A stretch of DNA of 6,430 nucleotides from an uncultured Actinomycetes bacterium (GTDB taxonomy: Bacteria > Actinomycetota > Thermoleophilia > Gaiellales > Gaiellaceae), in contig CAIYXH010000081.1 in the NCBI GenBank assembly GCA_903930195.1, forward strand, positions 1 to 6,430, written 5' to 3'. The notes under the pieces were generated by a model. The model saw only the letters and a program-made list of their open reading frames with translations, had not been told where the DNA came from and did not search any database. Position numbers and translations under genes: made by a program. Of this stretch, positions 1 through 5,970 are shown one piece after another (position 1 is the stretch's first letter; every line of letters begins with the position of its first letter).

Positions 1-1
1 C

Positions 2-667
2 CACGGCTTCCTGCTGCTCGACGACAAGAAGATCTCCAAGTCGCGCGGGAACATCGTCGACCCCCTCGACCTCGTCGCGGTCTACGGCGCCGATCCGGTG
101 CGGTACTGGTGTGCGCGCGCGGTCTCGTTCGGGCAGGACGGCAGCGCCTCGATCGACGGGATCCGCGAGCGCTACGAGCGCGAGCTCGGCAACGACCTCG
201 GCAACCTGCTCTCGCGGACGACCGCGATGATCGCCCGCTACCGCGACGGGAGCATCCCGGCGCGTGAGGGACGGAACGACGAGCTCGCCCGGATCGTCGA
301 CGAGGCGCGCGAGGGGGCGTTCGCCGCCTTCAGCGACTCCGACATCACGGGTGCGATCGACCGGATCTGGACGGTCGTGCGCTGGCTCAACCGCCACGTC
401 ACCGAGCAGGAGCCCTGGAAGCTCGCAAAGGACGAGACGCGGGCAGCTGACCTCGACGCCGTGCTCTACGACCTCGCCGACGGCCTGCGCGCCGTCGCCA
501 TCGCGCTGTCGGCCTACCTCCCCGAGACCGCTCCGCAGATCCTCACCGCGCTCGGTCAGCCCGGTGAGCTCGACTGGGACAAGGTCGCCTACGGCCTGCT
601 GCAACCGGCGATGGGGATCGAAGGGGCGGCACCGCTCTTCCCGCGCCTCGAGCTCGCAGAGCAGTGA
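2..667 (+). CDS. metG: Methionyl-tRNA synthetase, C-terminal part (5' end outside window)
   Basis: Cytoplasmic class I aminoacyl-tRNA synthetase that charges tRNA-Met with methionine. The frame is open from base 2, so 221 residues of the C-terminal part are present and the start lies to the left. Near the fragment's start (residues 10-14) is KISKS, a form of the KMSKS ATP-binding loop, followed by RGN and the stretch GADPVRYW typical of MetRS. The anticodon-binding helical domain follows: GNDLGNLLSRT corresponds to the helix carrying the conserved Asn and Arg that read the CAU anticodon, and EPWKLAKDE is the usual xPWxLAK motif. The protein ends just after the PLFPRLE motif, so it lacks the C-terminal OB-fold tRNA-binding domain found in Bacillus MetS and resembles the short mycobacterial form. 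The ATG in-window starts reported by ORF callers (GTG at 98) are internal. tatD begins 10 bases after the stop. Confidence 0.96.
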   Translation, partial: HGFLLLDDKKISKSRGNIVDPLDLVAVYGADPVRYWCARAVSFGQDGSASIDGIRERYERELGNDLGNLLSRTTAMIARYRDGSIPAREGRNDELARIVDEAREGAFAAFSDSDITGAIDRIWTVVRWLNRHVTEQEPWKLAKDETRAADLDAVLYDLADGLRAVAIALSAYLPETAPQILTALGQPGELDWDKVAYGLLQPAMGIEGAAPLFPRLELAEQ

Positions 668-677
668 TCGATCCCGC

Positions 678-1415
678 ATGATCGACACCCATGCGCACCT
701 GGAGCGCGACGAGGCGGGGGAGGTCCTGGCTCGGGCGCGGGTCGCCGGCGTCGACCGCGTGATCGTGGTCGCCACGAGCGTCGCCGGCGCGCATGAGGCG
801 CTTGCGATCGCCGACGAGCATGACGGCGTCTACGCGAGCCTCGGGATCCATCCCCACGAAGCTGCGACCGCCGGCGACGCCGAGCTCGCCGAGCTGAGCG
901 CGCTGCTCGCGCACCCCAAGGCGGTCGCCGTCGGCGAAACGGGTCTCGACTACTTCCGCGACTACGCCCCTGCCGCCGACCAGGCGCGCGTGTTCGAGGG
1001 GCAGCTGGCGCTCGCCGCCGAGCTCGGGAAGCCGGTCGTGATCCATACGCGCGCGGCGGACGCCGACACGCACGCGGCCCTCGAGGCGTTCGCCGGGACG
1101 GTGGTGCTCCACTGCTTCTCCTCGCCCGAGCTGCTCGAGCCGGCACTCGCGCACGGCTGGTACGTCTCGTTCGCGGGGAACGCGACCTTCCCGAAGGCGC
1201 CGGAGCTGCGCGAGGCGGCCGCGCGCGTCCCCGCCGACCGGATCCTCGCCGAGACCGACAGCCCCTATCTGGCGCCGCAGCCCGTCCGCGGCTCCCGCAA
1301 CGAGCCGGCGAACGTCATGCACACCCTCGCCGTGCTCGCCGCGGCGCGGGGCGACGACCCTGCAGCGCTTGCCGCGCAGATCGACGCGAACGCGACGGCG
1401 GCGTTCGGCCTGTGA
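678..1415 (+). CDS. tatD: TatD-family metal-dependent hydrolase / DNase
   Basis: Cytoplasmic two-metal TIM-barrel hydrolase of the amidohydrolase superfamily; characterised members are Mg-dependent 3'-5' exonucleases on single-stranded DNA or RNA. The 245 residues are near the usual 250-265. All metal ligands of the family are visible: H5 and H7 in DTHAHL, E87 in GETGLDY, H123 in VIHTR, H145 in VLHCFS, and D194 in AETDSPYLAP. GIHPH (57-61 region) is also typical. The ATG at 678 is chosen because it places MIDTHAHL at the N-terminus as in homologues; the reading frame stays open upstream to base 264 but that part is antiparallel noise inside metG. No convincing Shine-Dalgarno precedes it, so coupling to metG (10-base gap) is likely. 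In Bacillus and Mycobacterium tatD also follows metS or lies beside it. Here the rpfB/yabE gene that often comes next is missing and rsmA follows directly. Confidence 0.95.
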   Translation: MIDTHAHLERDEAGEVLARARVAGVDRVIVVATSVAGAHEALAIADEHDGVYASLGIHPHEAATAGDAELAELSALLAHPKAVAVGETGLDYFRDYAPAADQARVFEGQLALAAELGKPVVIHTRAADADTHAALEAFAGTVVLHCFSSPELLEPALAHGWYVSFAGNATFPKAPELREAAARVPADRILAETDSPYLAPQPVRGSRNEPANVMHTLAVLAAARGDDPAALAAQIDANATAAFGL

Positions 1416-2170
1416 GAGTCGCGAAGAAGGCGCTCGGCCAGCACTTCCTGGTCGACGAGAACATCCTCGGCGTGATCGGCCGTCTCTCGGAGCTCGAGCC
1501 GGACGACGTCGTCCTCGAGGTAGGCCCGGGCCTCGGCATCCTCACCCGCTACCTGGCCGACCGGGTCGCGCACGTCCATGCGGTCGAGCTCGACCGCTCG
1601 CTCGAGCCCGACCTCGTCGGCATCGCGCGCGTCGAGCTGCACTGGGGCGACGCGCTCGCGCTCGACCTCGCCGCGTTCGCGCCCGCCGCGGGGAAGCTCG
1701 TCGCGAACTTGCCGTACAACGTGGCCACCCCGATCGTCGCCGAGAGCCTCGACGGGATTCCCTCGCTCGAGCAGTGGTGCGTGATGGTGCAGCGTGAGGT
1801 CGCCGACCGGTTCTTCGCGCAGCCGGGGACGAAGGCCTACGGCGCCGTGTCGGTGCTGCTGCAGCTCGTCACCGAGCGCACCGGCTTCCACCCGGTCTCG
1901 CGCGAGGTCTTTCGCCCGAAGCCGAACGTCGAGTCGGCGCTCGTCGCCTTCCGGCGCATCGCCCCCGCGATCCCGCCCGGCGTTCGCGCGGTCGTCGAGG
2001 GGGCATTCGGCCACCGCCGCAAGACGCTTGCGAACTCGCTCGCCCTCTCCGGCCTCGTCTCGCGCGACGCGGCCGCCGCAGCGGTGACGGCGCTCGGCCA
2101 CGATCCGGCGATCCGTGCGGAGAGGCTCGAGCCCGCAGAGTTCGTCGCGCTCACGGAGGCGCTCGGGTGA
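1412..2170 (+). CDS. rsmA: 16S rRNA (adenine1518/1519-N6) dimethyltransferase RsmA/KsgA
   Basis: SAM-dependent methyltransferase that dimethylates two adjacent adenines in the 3' terminal hairpin of 16S rRNA during 30S assembly; loss gives kasugamycin resistance in known bacteria. The 252 residues show every family motif in order: KKALGQHFL (5-13), the SAM-binding VLEVGPGLG (34-42), AVELD (57-61), the catalytic NLPYN (99-103), VMVQREVADRF (124-134), FRPKPNVESA (167-176) and RRKTLANSL (202-210). It is somewhat shorter than E. coli (273) or Bacillus (292) enzymes, the difference lying in the small C-terminal domain. The start is a GTG sharing bases with the tatD stop (GTGA, 4-base overlap) and has no separate Shine-Dalgarno, which suggests translation by re-initiation after tatD. 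The ribonuclease M5 gene that precedes ksgA in Bacillus is absent. Confidence 0.96.
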   Translation: MRVAKKALGQHFLVDENILGVIGRLSELEPDDVVLEVGPGLGILTRYLADRVAHVHAVELDRSLEPDLVGIARVELHWGDALALDLAAFAPAAGKLVANLPYNVATPIVAESLDGIPSLEQWCVMVQREVADRFFAQPGTKAYGAVSVLLQLVTERTGFHPVSREVFRPKPNVESALVAFRRIAPAIPPGVRAVVEGAFGHRRKTLANSLALSGLVSRDAAAAAVTALGHDPAIRAERLEPAEFVALTEALG

Positions 2171-2967
2171 AGGCGCTCGCCCATGCGAAGATCAACCTCG
2201 CGCTTGCGGTCGGCCCGATCCGGCCCGACGGCCTGCACGAGGTGACGACGCTGATGCAGCGCCTCGAGCTCGCAGACGTCCTCGAGCTCGACGACGCCGA
2301 GACCCTGACGGTTGAGGGGTTCGCCGAGGACACGCTCGTTCGCCGCGCACTCGAGTCCGTCGCCGAGGCCGCGGGCGCAGAGGCGCGCTGGCGCGTCCGT
2401 CTCGAGAAGCGGATCCCCGTCGCAGCCGGGCTCGGCGGCGGGAGCTCCGATGCCGCTGCGGCGCTGCGGCTGGCGAACGGCGCGCTCGGCGGCCCGCTGG
2501 ACGCCTCCGAGCTGCACCGGCTCGCACGCGCGCTCGGCGCGGACGTGGCGTTCTTCCTCGCCGAGGGCCCGCAGCTCGCGACGGGGGAGGGCTCCGTGCT
2601 CGAGCCGGTCGCGCTGCCACAGGACTACGCGGTGCTGCTGCTCCTCCCGCATGGAGCCGTCAAGGCGTCGACCGGTGAGATCTACTCCGACTTCGACGGG
2701 GCGGAGGGCTTCGCCGACCGGGCGGAGTGCATCCGTGCGCTGGCCGGCTCCGCGCGGACGGGGCGCGACCTCGCCGAGCTGCCGTCGAACGATCTCGCCC
2801 GCTCGCCGCTCGCCGCAGAGCTGCTGGCGCACGGGGCGTTCCGGTCCGACGTGAGCGGCGCCGGGCCGACCCTGTACGGCCTCTTCGACACCGCGGCCGA
2901 GGCCGAGCGTGCCGCGGCGGCGCTGGGGCACCTCGGCGCGAGCTGGAGCCTGGCACCGGCCTGGTAG
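2167..2967 (+). CDS. ispE: 4-diphosphocytidyl-2-C-methyl-D-erythritol kinase (IspE)
   Basis: GHMP-family kinase that phosphorylates the 2-hydroxyl of CDP-methylerythritol in the MEP pathway to IPP and DMAPP, in the cytoplasm. Visible motifs over 266 residues: AHAKINLAL at the N-terminus with the catalytic Lys8, DGLHEV (21-26), the ATP-binding glycine-rich GLGGGSSDAA (88-97), GADVAFFL (124-131) with the catalytic Asp126, PSNDL (206-210), and SGAGPTLYGLF (230-240), the third GHMP motif. The length is slightly under the usual 280-300. The start is a GTG overlapping the rsmA stop by 4 bases (GTGA) without its own Shine-Dalgarno, a second case of the arrangement seen at tatD-rsmA. rsmA-ispE adjacency is classical in Actinobacteria (ksgA-ispE in Mycobacterium tuberculosis). 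Its presence shows the organism makes isoprenoids by the MEP route. Confidence 0.95.
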   Translation: MKALAHAKINLALAVGPIRPDGLHEVTTLMQRLELADVLELDDAETLTVEGFAEDTLVRRALESVAEAAGAEARWRVRLEKRIPVAAGLGGGSSDAAAALRLANGALGGPLDASELHRLARALGADVAFFLAEGPQLATGEGSVLEPVALPQDYAVLLLLPHGAVKASTGEIYSDFDGAEGFADRAECIRALAGSARTGRDLAELPSNDLARSPLAAELLAHGAFRSDVSGAGPTLYGLFDTAAEAERAAAALGHLGASWSLAPAW

Positions 2968-2977
2968 CTTTGCCGTG

Positions 2978-3337
2978 ATGTCGAGCGACATCGCTGCCAG
3001 CAGCCCGTCCGCGCCCGCGCGCTACCTGCGTCGGCACCGCGTCCGCATCACGCTCTGGATCGCAGCAGCAGAAGGGGTGCTGACCCTCTTCCACGCGATC
3101 CCGCATCTGGCGGTCTACGCCCTGGCGGTCGTCGCGATCGCGTTCTGGGCGGCGACCGGCCGCACGTACCGCTCGCTCACCGCCCGGCAGGCGAGCTGGA
3201 TCTTCGCCGCCTCGCAGGCGCTCGCGGTGCTCGTCCCGGTTGTCTGGTTCGTCGCCAGGGCCGTCGCGATCGGCGTGATCGTCGTCCTCGCGATCGGTGC
3301 GCTGATCTTCCTCTTCCTCGACCGCGAACGGTCGTAG
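2978..3337 (+). CDS. Small four-helix membrane protein, function unknown
   Basis: I do not recognise this 119-residue protein. It has a polar N-terminus rich in Ser/Ala/Pro, then a basic patch (RYLRRHRVR, 15-23). Four probable membrane helices follow: about 22-40, 43-60, 73-93 and 95-114, with a short basic loop (GRTYRSLTARQ, 61-71) between the second and third. It ends with a charged tail, DRERS. The basic flanks suggest both ends and the central loop lie on the cytoplasmic side. It begins 10 bases after ispE, so it is probably the last gene of the metG-tatD-rsmA-ispE operon. ATG at 2978 is chosen; a GTG at 2975 directly before it (GTGATG) is an equal alternative, and the frame stays open upstream to 2909 inside ispE. 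No Shine-Dalgarno is evident. Codon choice matches its neighbours, and the hydrophobic pattern is coherent, so it is likely to be a real gene. No enzyme motif is visible. Confidence 0.8.
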   Translation: MSSDIAASSPSAPARYLRRHRVRITLWIAAAEGVLTLFHAIPHLAVYALAVVAIAFWAATGRTYRSLTARQASWIFAASQALAVLVPVVWFVARAVAIGVIVVLAIGALIFLFLDRERS

Positions 3338-3345
3338 GCACCGAC

Positions 3346-3373
3346 CTGCCTTCGCGGAGGCGAGCCGTATACT
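3346..3373 (+). promoter_or_regulatory. Probable sigma70-type promoter for tRNA-Gln (and glmU-prs)
   Basis: TATACT at 3368-3373 is one base away from the TATAAT consensus and stands out in this GC-rich DNA. It ends 9 bases before the tRNA 5' end, which would put transcription start a base or two upstream of the mature tRNA. A weak -35 candidate, CTGCCT, lies at 3346-3351 with a 16-base spacer. The -10 call is much stronger than the -35 call. With no terminator after the tRNA, this promoter probably also serves glmU and prs. Confidence 0.6.
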
Positions 3374-3382
3374 CGGCCTCAG

Positions 3383-3456
3383 TGGGGCGTAGCCAAGCGG
3401 TAAGGCAGCGGGTTTTGGTCCCGCGATCCCAGGTTCGAATCCTGGCGCCCCAGCCA
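3383..3456 (+). tRNA. tRNA-Gln (anticodon UUG), CCA encoded
   Basis: The cloverleaf folds completely by hand. Acceptor stem TGGGGCG (3383-3389) pairs with CGCCCCA (3446-3452). The D stem is GCC/GGC (3392-3394 with 3404-3406). The anticodon stem GCGGG/CCCGC (3408-3412 with 3420-3424) closes the loop TTTTGGT, whose bases 3415-3417 are the anticodon TTG. The T arm is CCAGG-TTCGAAT-CCTGG (3429-3445), with a 4-base variable region. The discriminator base is G3453 and the CCA tail is encoded at 3454-3456. The weak first acceptor pair (U1-A72) is a known glutamine tRNA identity feature. UUG reads CAA and, by wobble, CAG, the Gln codon used in the neighbouring genes. The gene sits 14 bases before glmU with no terminator between them. 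Confidence 0.97.
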
Positions 3457-3470
3457 TCCTCAACCACCTG

Positions 3471-4796
3471 ATGACCGAGATGCCGATCGCAGCAGTGGTG
3501 ATGGCCGCGGGGCTTGGAACCCGCATGAAGTCCGCCGTCCCGAAGCACCTGCACCCGCTGCTCGGGCGCCGGATGGTCGACTGGGTGATCGCCGCTGCCA
3601 AGGCGAGCGGGGCGGACCGCGTGGTCATCGTCACCTCGCCGAGCGCGCGTGACGCATTCGGGGGCAGCGAGGTCGCGATCCAGGAGACCCCGCGCGGCAC
3701 CGGCGACGCCGTGCGCGCGGCGCGGACGGCACTCGAAGGCTTCACGGGCGACATCGTCGTCCTGAACGGCGACGTGCCCGGTCTCTCCGCGGGCCTGATG
3801 CTCGACCTTGTGGCAACGCACCGGCGCGAGGCGGCGTCGGCGACGGTGCTCTCGTTCGAGCCGCCCGACGTGCGCTCCTACGGCCGCATCGTCCGCGATG
3901 GCTCCGGCCATCTGGCCCGGATCGTCGAGGCGGGTGACGCCTCGCCCGAGGAGCTCGCTCTCGGCGAAGTGAACTCCGGCATCTACGTCTTCCGGGCCGA
4001 GAAGCTCTGGCCCGCGCTCGAACGGCTCGAGCCGCACAACGCGCAGGGTGAGCTCTACGTCACGGACACGCTCGGCTTCCTCGTCGACGACGGCGAGCCG
4101 GTCGCCGTGCACATCGCGCCCGATCCGTTCGAAGTCGAGGGCATCAACACCCGCGTCGAGCTCGCTGCGGCCGCAGCGAGGCTGCGCGACCGGATCAACC
4201 GCGCGCACATGCTCGCCGGGGTCACGATCGTCGATCCGCAGACCGCCTGGATCGAGCCCGACGTGCAGATCGAGCCCGACGTCGTGATCCATCCCTTCGT
4301 CGAGCTGCGCGGTGAGACGACGATTGCCTCGGGCGCTGAGATCAACGCGCACACGGTCGCGATCGACGCGACGATTGGGCCTGAGGCCCTCGTCGGGCCC
4401 TTCTGTTACCTTCGGCCGGGCGCGGTCCTCGAGGCCGACGCGAAGGCCGGGACCTTCGTCGAGCTCAAGAACGCCCACATCGCCCGAGGAGCAAAAGTGC
4501 CGCATCTCTCGTATATCGGTGACGCCGAGATCGGTGAGCGCACGAACGTCGGCGCCGGCACGATCACGGGGAACTTCGCCCATCAGCCGGGTAGGCCCAA
4601 GGGCCGCACGACGATCGGCAAGGACGTCAGGGTCGGCATTCAGAATGGACTCGTCGCACCGGTCGAGATCGGAGACGGGGCTTGGACGGGAGCAGGGTCG
4701 ACCATCACCAAGGATGTGCCCTCCAAGGCGCTCGGGATCGCACGCGCGCGCCAGGAGAACAAGGAGGGCTATGCCGATCGGCAGCGGGGCGAGTGA
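3471..4796 (+). CDS. glmU: Bifunctional GlmU: GlcNAc-1-P uridyltransferase / GlcN-1-P acetyltransferase
   Basis: Makes UDP-GlcNAc for peptidoglycan: the C-terminal half acetylates glucosamine-1-phosphate with acetyl-CoA and the N-terminal half couples the product to UTP. The 441 residues compare with 456 in E. coli. N-terminal pyrophosphorylase: MAAGLGTRMKSAVPKHLH (11-28, with R18 and K25), Q71, RGTG, NGDVPG with Mg-ligand D101, SYGRIVRD, EVNSGIY, NAQGELYVTD and GINTR with N226. C-terminal left-handed beta helix: YLRPG (R315), FVELKN (K333), PHLSYIGD (H345, Y348), TNVGAGTITGN (N359, N368), then GIARARQ near the end. The region 367-393 departs from the family: CNYDGxNK is GNFAHQPGRPK with three extra residues, and GSDTQ is GIQNG. 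ATG 3471 is used; ATG 3480 (MPIAAVV) is an equal alternative and neither has a clear Shine-Dalgarno. Its 3' end overlaps prs by 26 bases. Confidence 0.95.
   Translation: MTEMPIAAVVMAAGLGTRMKSAVPKHLHPLLGRRMVDWVIAAAKASGADRVVIVTSPSARDAFGGSEVAIQETPRGTGDAVRAARTALEGFTGDIVVLNGDVPGLSAGLMLDLVATHRREAASATVLSFEPPDVRSYGRIVRDGSGHLARIVEAGDASPEELALGEVNSGIYVFRAEKLWPALERLEPHNAQGELYVTDTLGFLVDDGEPVAVHIAPDPFEVEGINTRVELAAAAARLRDRINRAHMLAGVTIVDPQTAWIEPDVQIEPDVVIHPFVELRGETTIASGAEINAHTVAIDATIGPEALVGPFCYLRPGAVLEADAKAGTFVELKNAHIARGAKVPHLSYIGDAEIGERTNVGAGTITGNFAHQPGRPKGRTTIGKDVRVGIQNGLVAPVEIGDGAWTGAGSTITKDVPSKALGIARARQENKEGYADRQRGE
4761..4767 (+). promoter_or_regulatory. Shine-Dalgarno for prs, inside glmU
   Basis: AAGGAGG is a full match to the anti-Shine-Dalgarno core and lies inside the glmU coding sequence, 3 bases before the ATG at 4771. 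The spacing is shorter than the usual 5-9 bases but the match is the best in the upstream region, and it is the main reason to choose this start over GTG 4834 or ATG 4888. Confidence 0.6.
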
Positions 4797-5850
4797 GGTT
4801 GCGCTCCCGGGGCTCGAGCTCGCGGGTGGTGAAGTGATTGCTCCGCAGCCGGGGCACTGGATCGAGCGCGGGCCGCAGAAGCGGCTGATGGTGTTCGCCG
4901 GCCGCTCGCATCCCATTCTCGCCAAGGACATCGCCGACCACCTCGGCGTCGAGCTCGGCGAGCTCGAGGCGCGCAGCTTCGAGAACGGCGAGACCTACGT
5001 CCGCTACGACGAGTCGATCCGCGGCTCCGACCTCTTCTTGGTGCAGACGGGCTGCGACCCGATCGACCAGAACCTGATGGAGCTCCTGCAGCTGATCCAG
5101 GCGGCGAAGCTCGGCTCGGCGAAGCGCATCACCGCCGTGATCCCGCTCTTCCCCTACGCGCGTCAGGACCGAAAGGCGAAGCCGCGCGAGCCGGTGACCG
5201 CCCGTCTCGTCGCCGATCTGCTCCAGACCGCCGGAGCCGACCGGATCCTGACGATGGACCTCCATGCCGGCCAGATCCAGGGCTTCTTCACGATCCCCGT
5301 CGACCACATGACGGCGCTGCCGCTCTTCGCGCGCCACTTCCGCGACCGCGGTCTCCTCGGCGACGGCGTCGTCTCGGTCTCGCCGGACACCGGCCGCGCG
5401 AAGCAGGCCGAGCGCTTCGCCGAGATGATCGAGTCGGACTTCGCGATCATGCACAAGTCGCGCCCGGCGCCCGACGTCGCGCAGGTGAGCGGCAGCGTCT
5501 CCGAGATCGCCGGCCGCGTCCGCGGCAAGCGCGCGATCATCGGCGACGACGTGATCATGACCGGCGGCACGATGCTCGCGAACGTCCGCGCGCTCAAGGA
5601 GCACGGGGTCGCCGAGGTCTGGATCTTCGCGACCCACGGCGTCTTCTGCGGTGAGAGCCTGGAGCGCTTCGGCGCAGCGGAGGAGATCGACGGGATCGTC
5701 GTCACCGACACGGTGCCGATCGACCCGCTGCGGAAGCCCGAAAAGCTGACGATCCTCCCGATCGGGAGCCTCCTCGCCGAGACGATCATGAACGTCTTCG
5801 CCGACGACTCGGTCTCGGCGATCTTCGGCGGCGAAAACCAGCTGTTCTAG
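4771..5850 (+). CDS. prs: Ribose-phosphate pyrophosphokinase (PRPP synthetase)
   Basis: Transfers pyrophosphate from ATP to ribose-5-phosphate, giving PRPP for purine, pyrimidine, NAD, His and Trp synthesis. Numbered from ATG 4771 (359 residues): conserved start LMVFAGRSHP (39-48), FENGETYVRYDESIRG (70-85), ATP-binding YARQD (129-133), MDLHAGQIQGFF with Mg-ligand H165, VSPDTG with D206, HKSRP with catalytic K229 and R231, and the ribose-phosphate loop GDDVIMTGGT (258-267). In that loop the usual DDxIDTxGT has Met263 where Asp is nearly invariant. Before LMVFAGR there are 38 extra residues with several Gly, Pro and Ala; actinobacterial homologues usually have about 10-15. Starting at GTG 4834 gives 338 residues and at ATG 4888 gives 320, close to E. 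coli (315). The gene overlaps glmU by 26 bases, and glmU-prs is a conserved pair. The usual rplY/pth neighbours do not follow. Confidence 0.94.
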   Translation: MPIGSGASEVALPGLELAGGEVIAPQPGHWIERGPQKRLMVFAGRSHPILAKDIADHLGVELGELEARSFENGETYVRYDESIRGSDLFLVQTGCDPIDQNLMELLQLIQAAKLGSAKRITAVIPLFPYARQDRKAKPREPVTARLVADLLQTAGADRILTMDLHAGQIQGFFTIPVDHMTALPLFARHFRDRGLLGDGVVSVSPDTGRAKQAERFAEMIESDFAIMHKSRPAPDVAQVSGSVSEIAGRVRGKRAIIGDDVIMTGGTMLANVRALKEHGVAEVWIFATHGVFCGESLERFGAAEEIDGIVVTDTVPIDPLRKPEKLTILPIGSLLAETIMNVFADDSVSAIFGGENQLF

Positions 5851-5861
5851 ACGGTTTGCGC

Positions 5862-5871
5862 GGGTATACCC
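5862..5871. repeat. Perfect 10-base palindrome after prs
   Basis: GGGTATACCC is its own reverse complement and starts 11 bases after the prs stop. It could be part of an operator, but it lies about 30 bases upstream of the predicted -35 of the cytochrome promoter, and a single short palindrome can occur by chance. There is no T-run after it, so it is not a terminator. Confidence 0.35.
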
Positions 5872-5899
5872 CGATCCAAATCGTCACAAACGCTTCCTC

Positions 5900-5929
5900 T
5901 GGACGACCCTCCGATCGGTCGGCTATCCT
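5900..5929 (+). promoter_or_regulatory. Probable promoter of the cytochrome c gene
   Basis: Within the 120-base gap between prs and the cytochrome, TGGACG (5900-5905, four of six matches to TTGACA) and TATCCT (5924-5929) are 18 bases apart. The -10 ends 41 bases before the cytochrome ATG. The spacer holds CCGATCGG (5911-5918), a perfect 8-base palindrome that could act as an operator. Downstream, CCC-GTTC-GGG (5934-5943) and a run of six T (5950-5955) lie in the leader; the hairpin is short and separated from the T-run, so I do not call a terminator. The gap also lowers GC locally, as expected for regulatory DNA. Confidence 0.45.
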
Positions 5930-5960
5930 GCGCCCCGTTCGGGATTTCCTTTTTTGAAAC

Positions 5961-5966
5961 GGAGGG
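5961..5966 (+). promoter_or_regulatory. Shine-Dalgarno for the cytochrome c gene
   Basis: GGAGGG lies 4-5 bases before the ATG at 5971 and is the best-spaced Shine-Dalgarno in the window. It fixes the cytochrome start with good confidence. Confidence 0.75.
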
Positions 5967-5970
5967 TTCA

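Noticed and set aside
264..677. In-frame upstream extension of tatD
   Set aside because: The extra residues are Arg/Ser/Pro/Thr-rich noise from the metG frame, and the family N-terminus MIDTHAHL begins exactly at 678.
1837..2991. Minus-strand open frame (384 codons) opposite rsmA and ispE
   Set aside because: It spans two clear genes, has low-complexity composition and no domain; the + strand explains all of it.
3319..3334. Hairpin CGACCG-CGAA-CGGTCG at the end of the small membrane protein gene, as a terminator
   Set aside because: The six-base stem is perfect but no T-run follows, and most of it is coding. A second weak hairpin (GCCT/AGGC, 3348-3361) lies in the tRNA promoter spacer. Neither supports an intrinsic terminator.
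3177..4931. Long minus-strand open frame (584 codons) opposite glmU
   Set aside because: It is a shadow of codon bias in GC-rich DNA: its protein is rich in Arg, Asp and Gly with no recognisable motif, while the + strand frame is an unmistakable GlmU.
5934..5955. Hairpin CCC-GTTC-GGG plus T6 as an intrinsic terminator or attenuator
   Set aside because: The stem is only three to four pairs and the T-run starts six bases after it; as a terminator it would be very weak.
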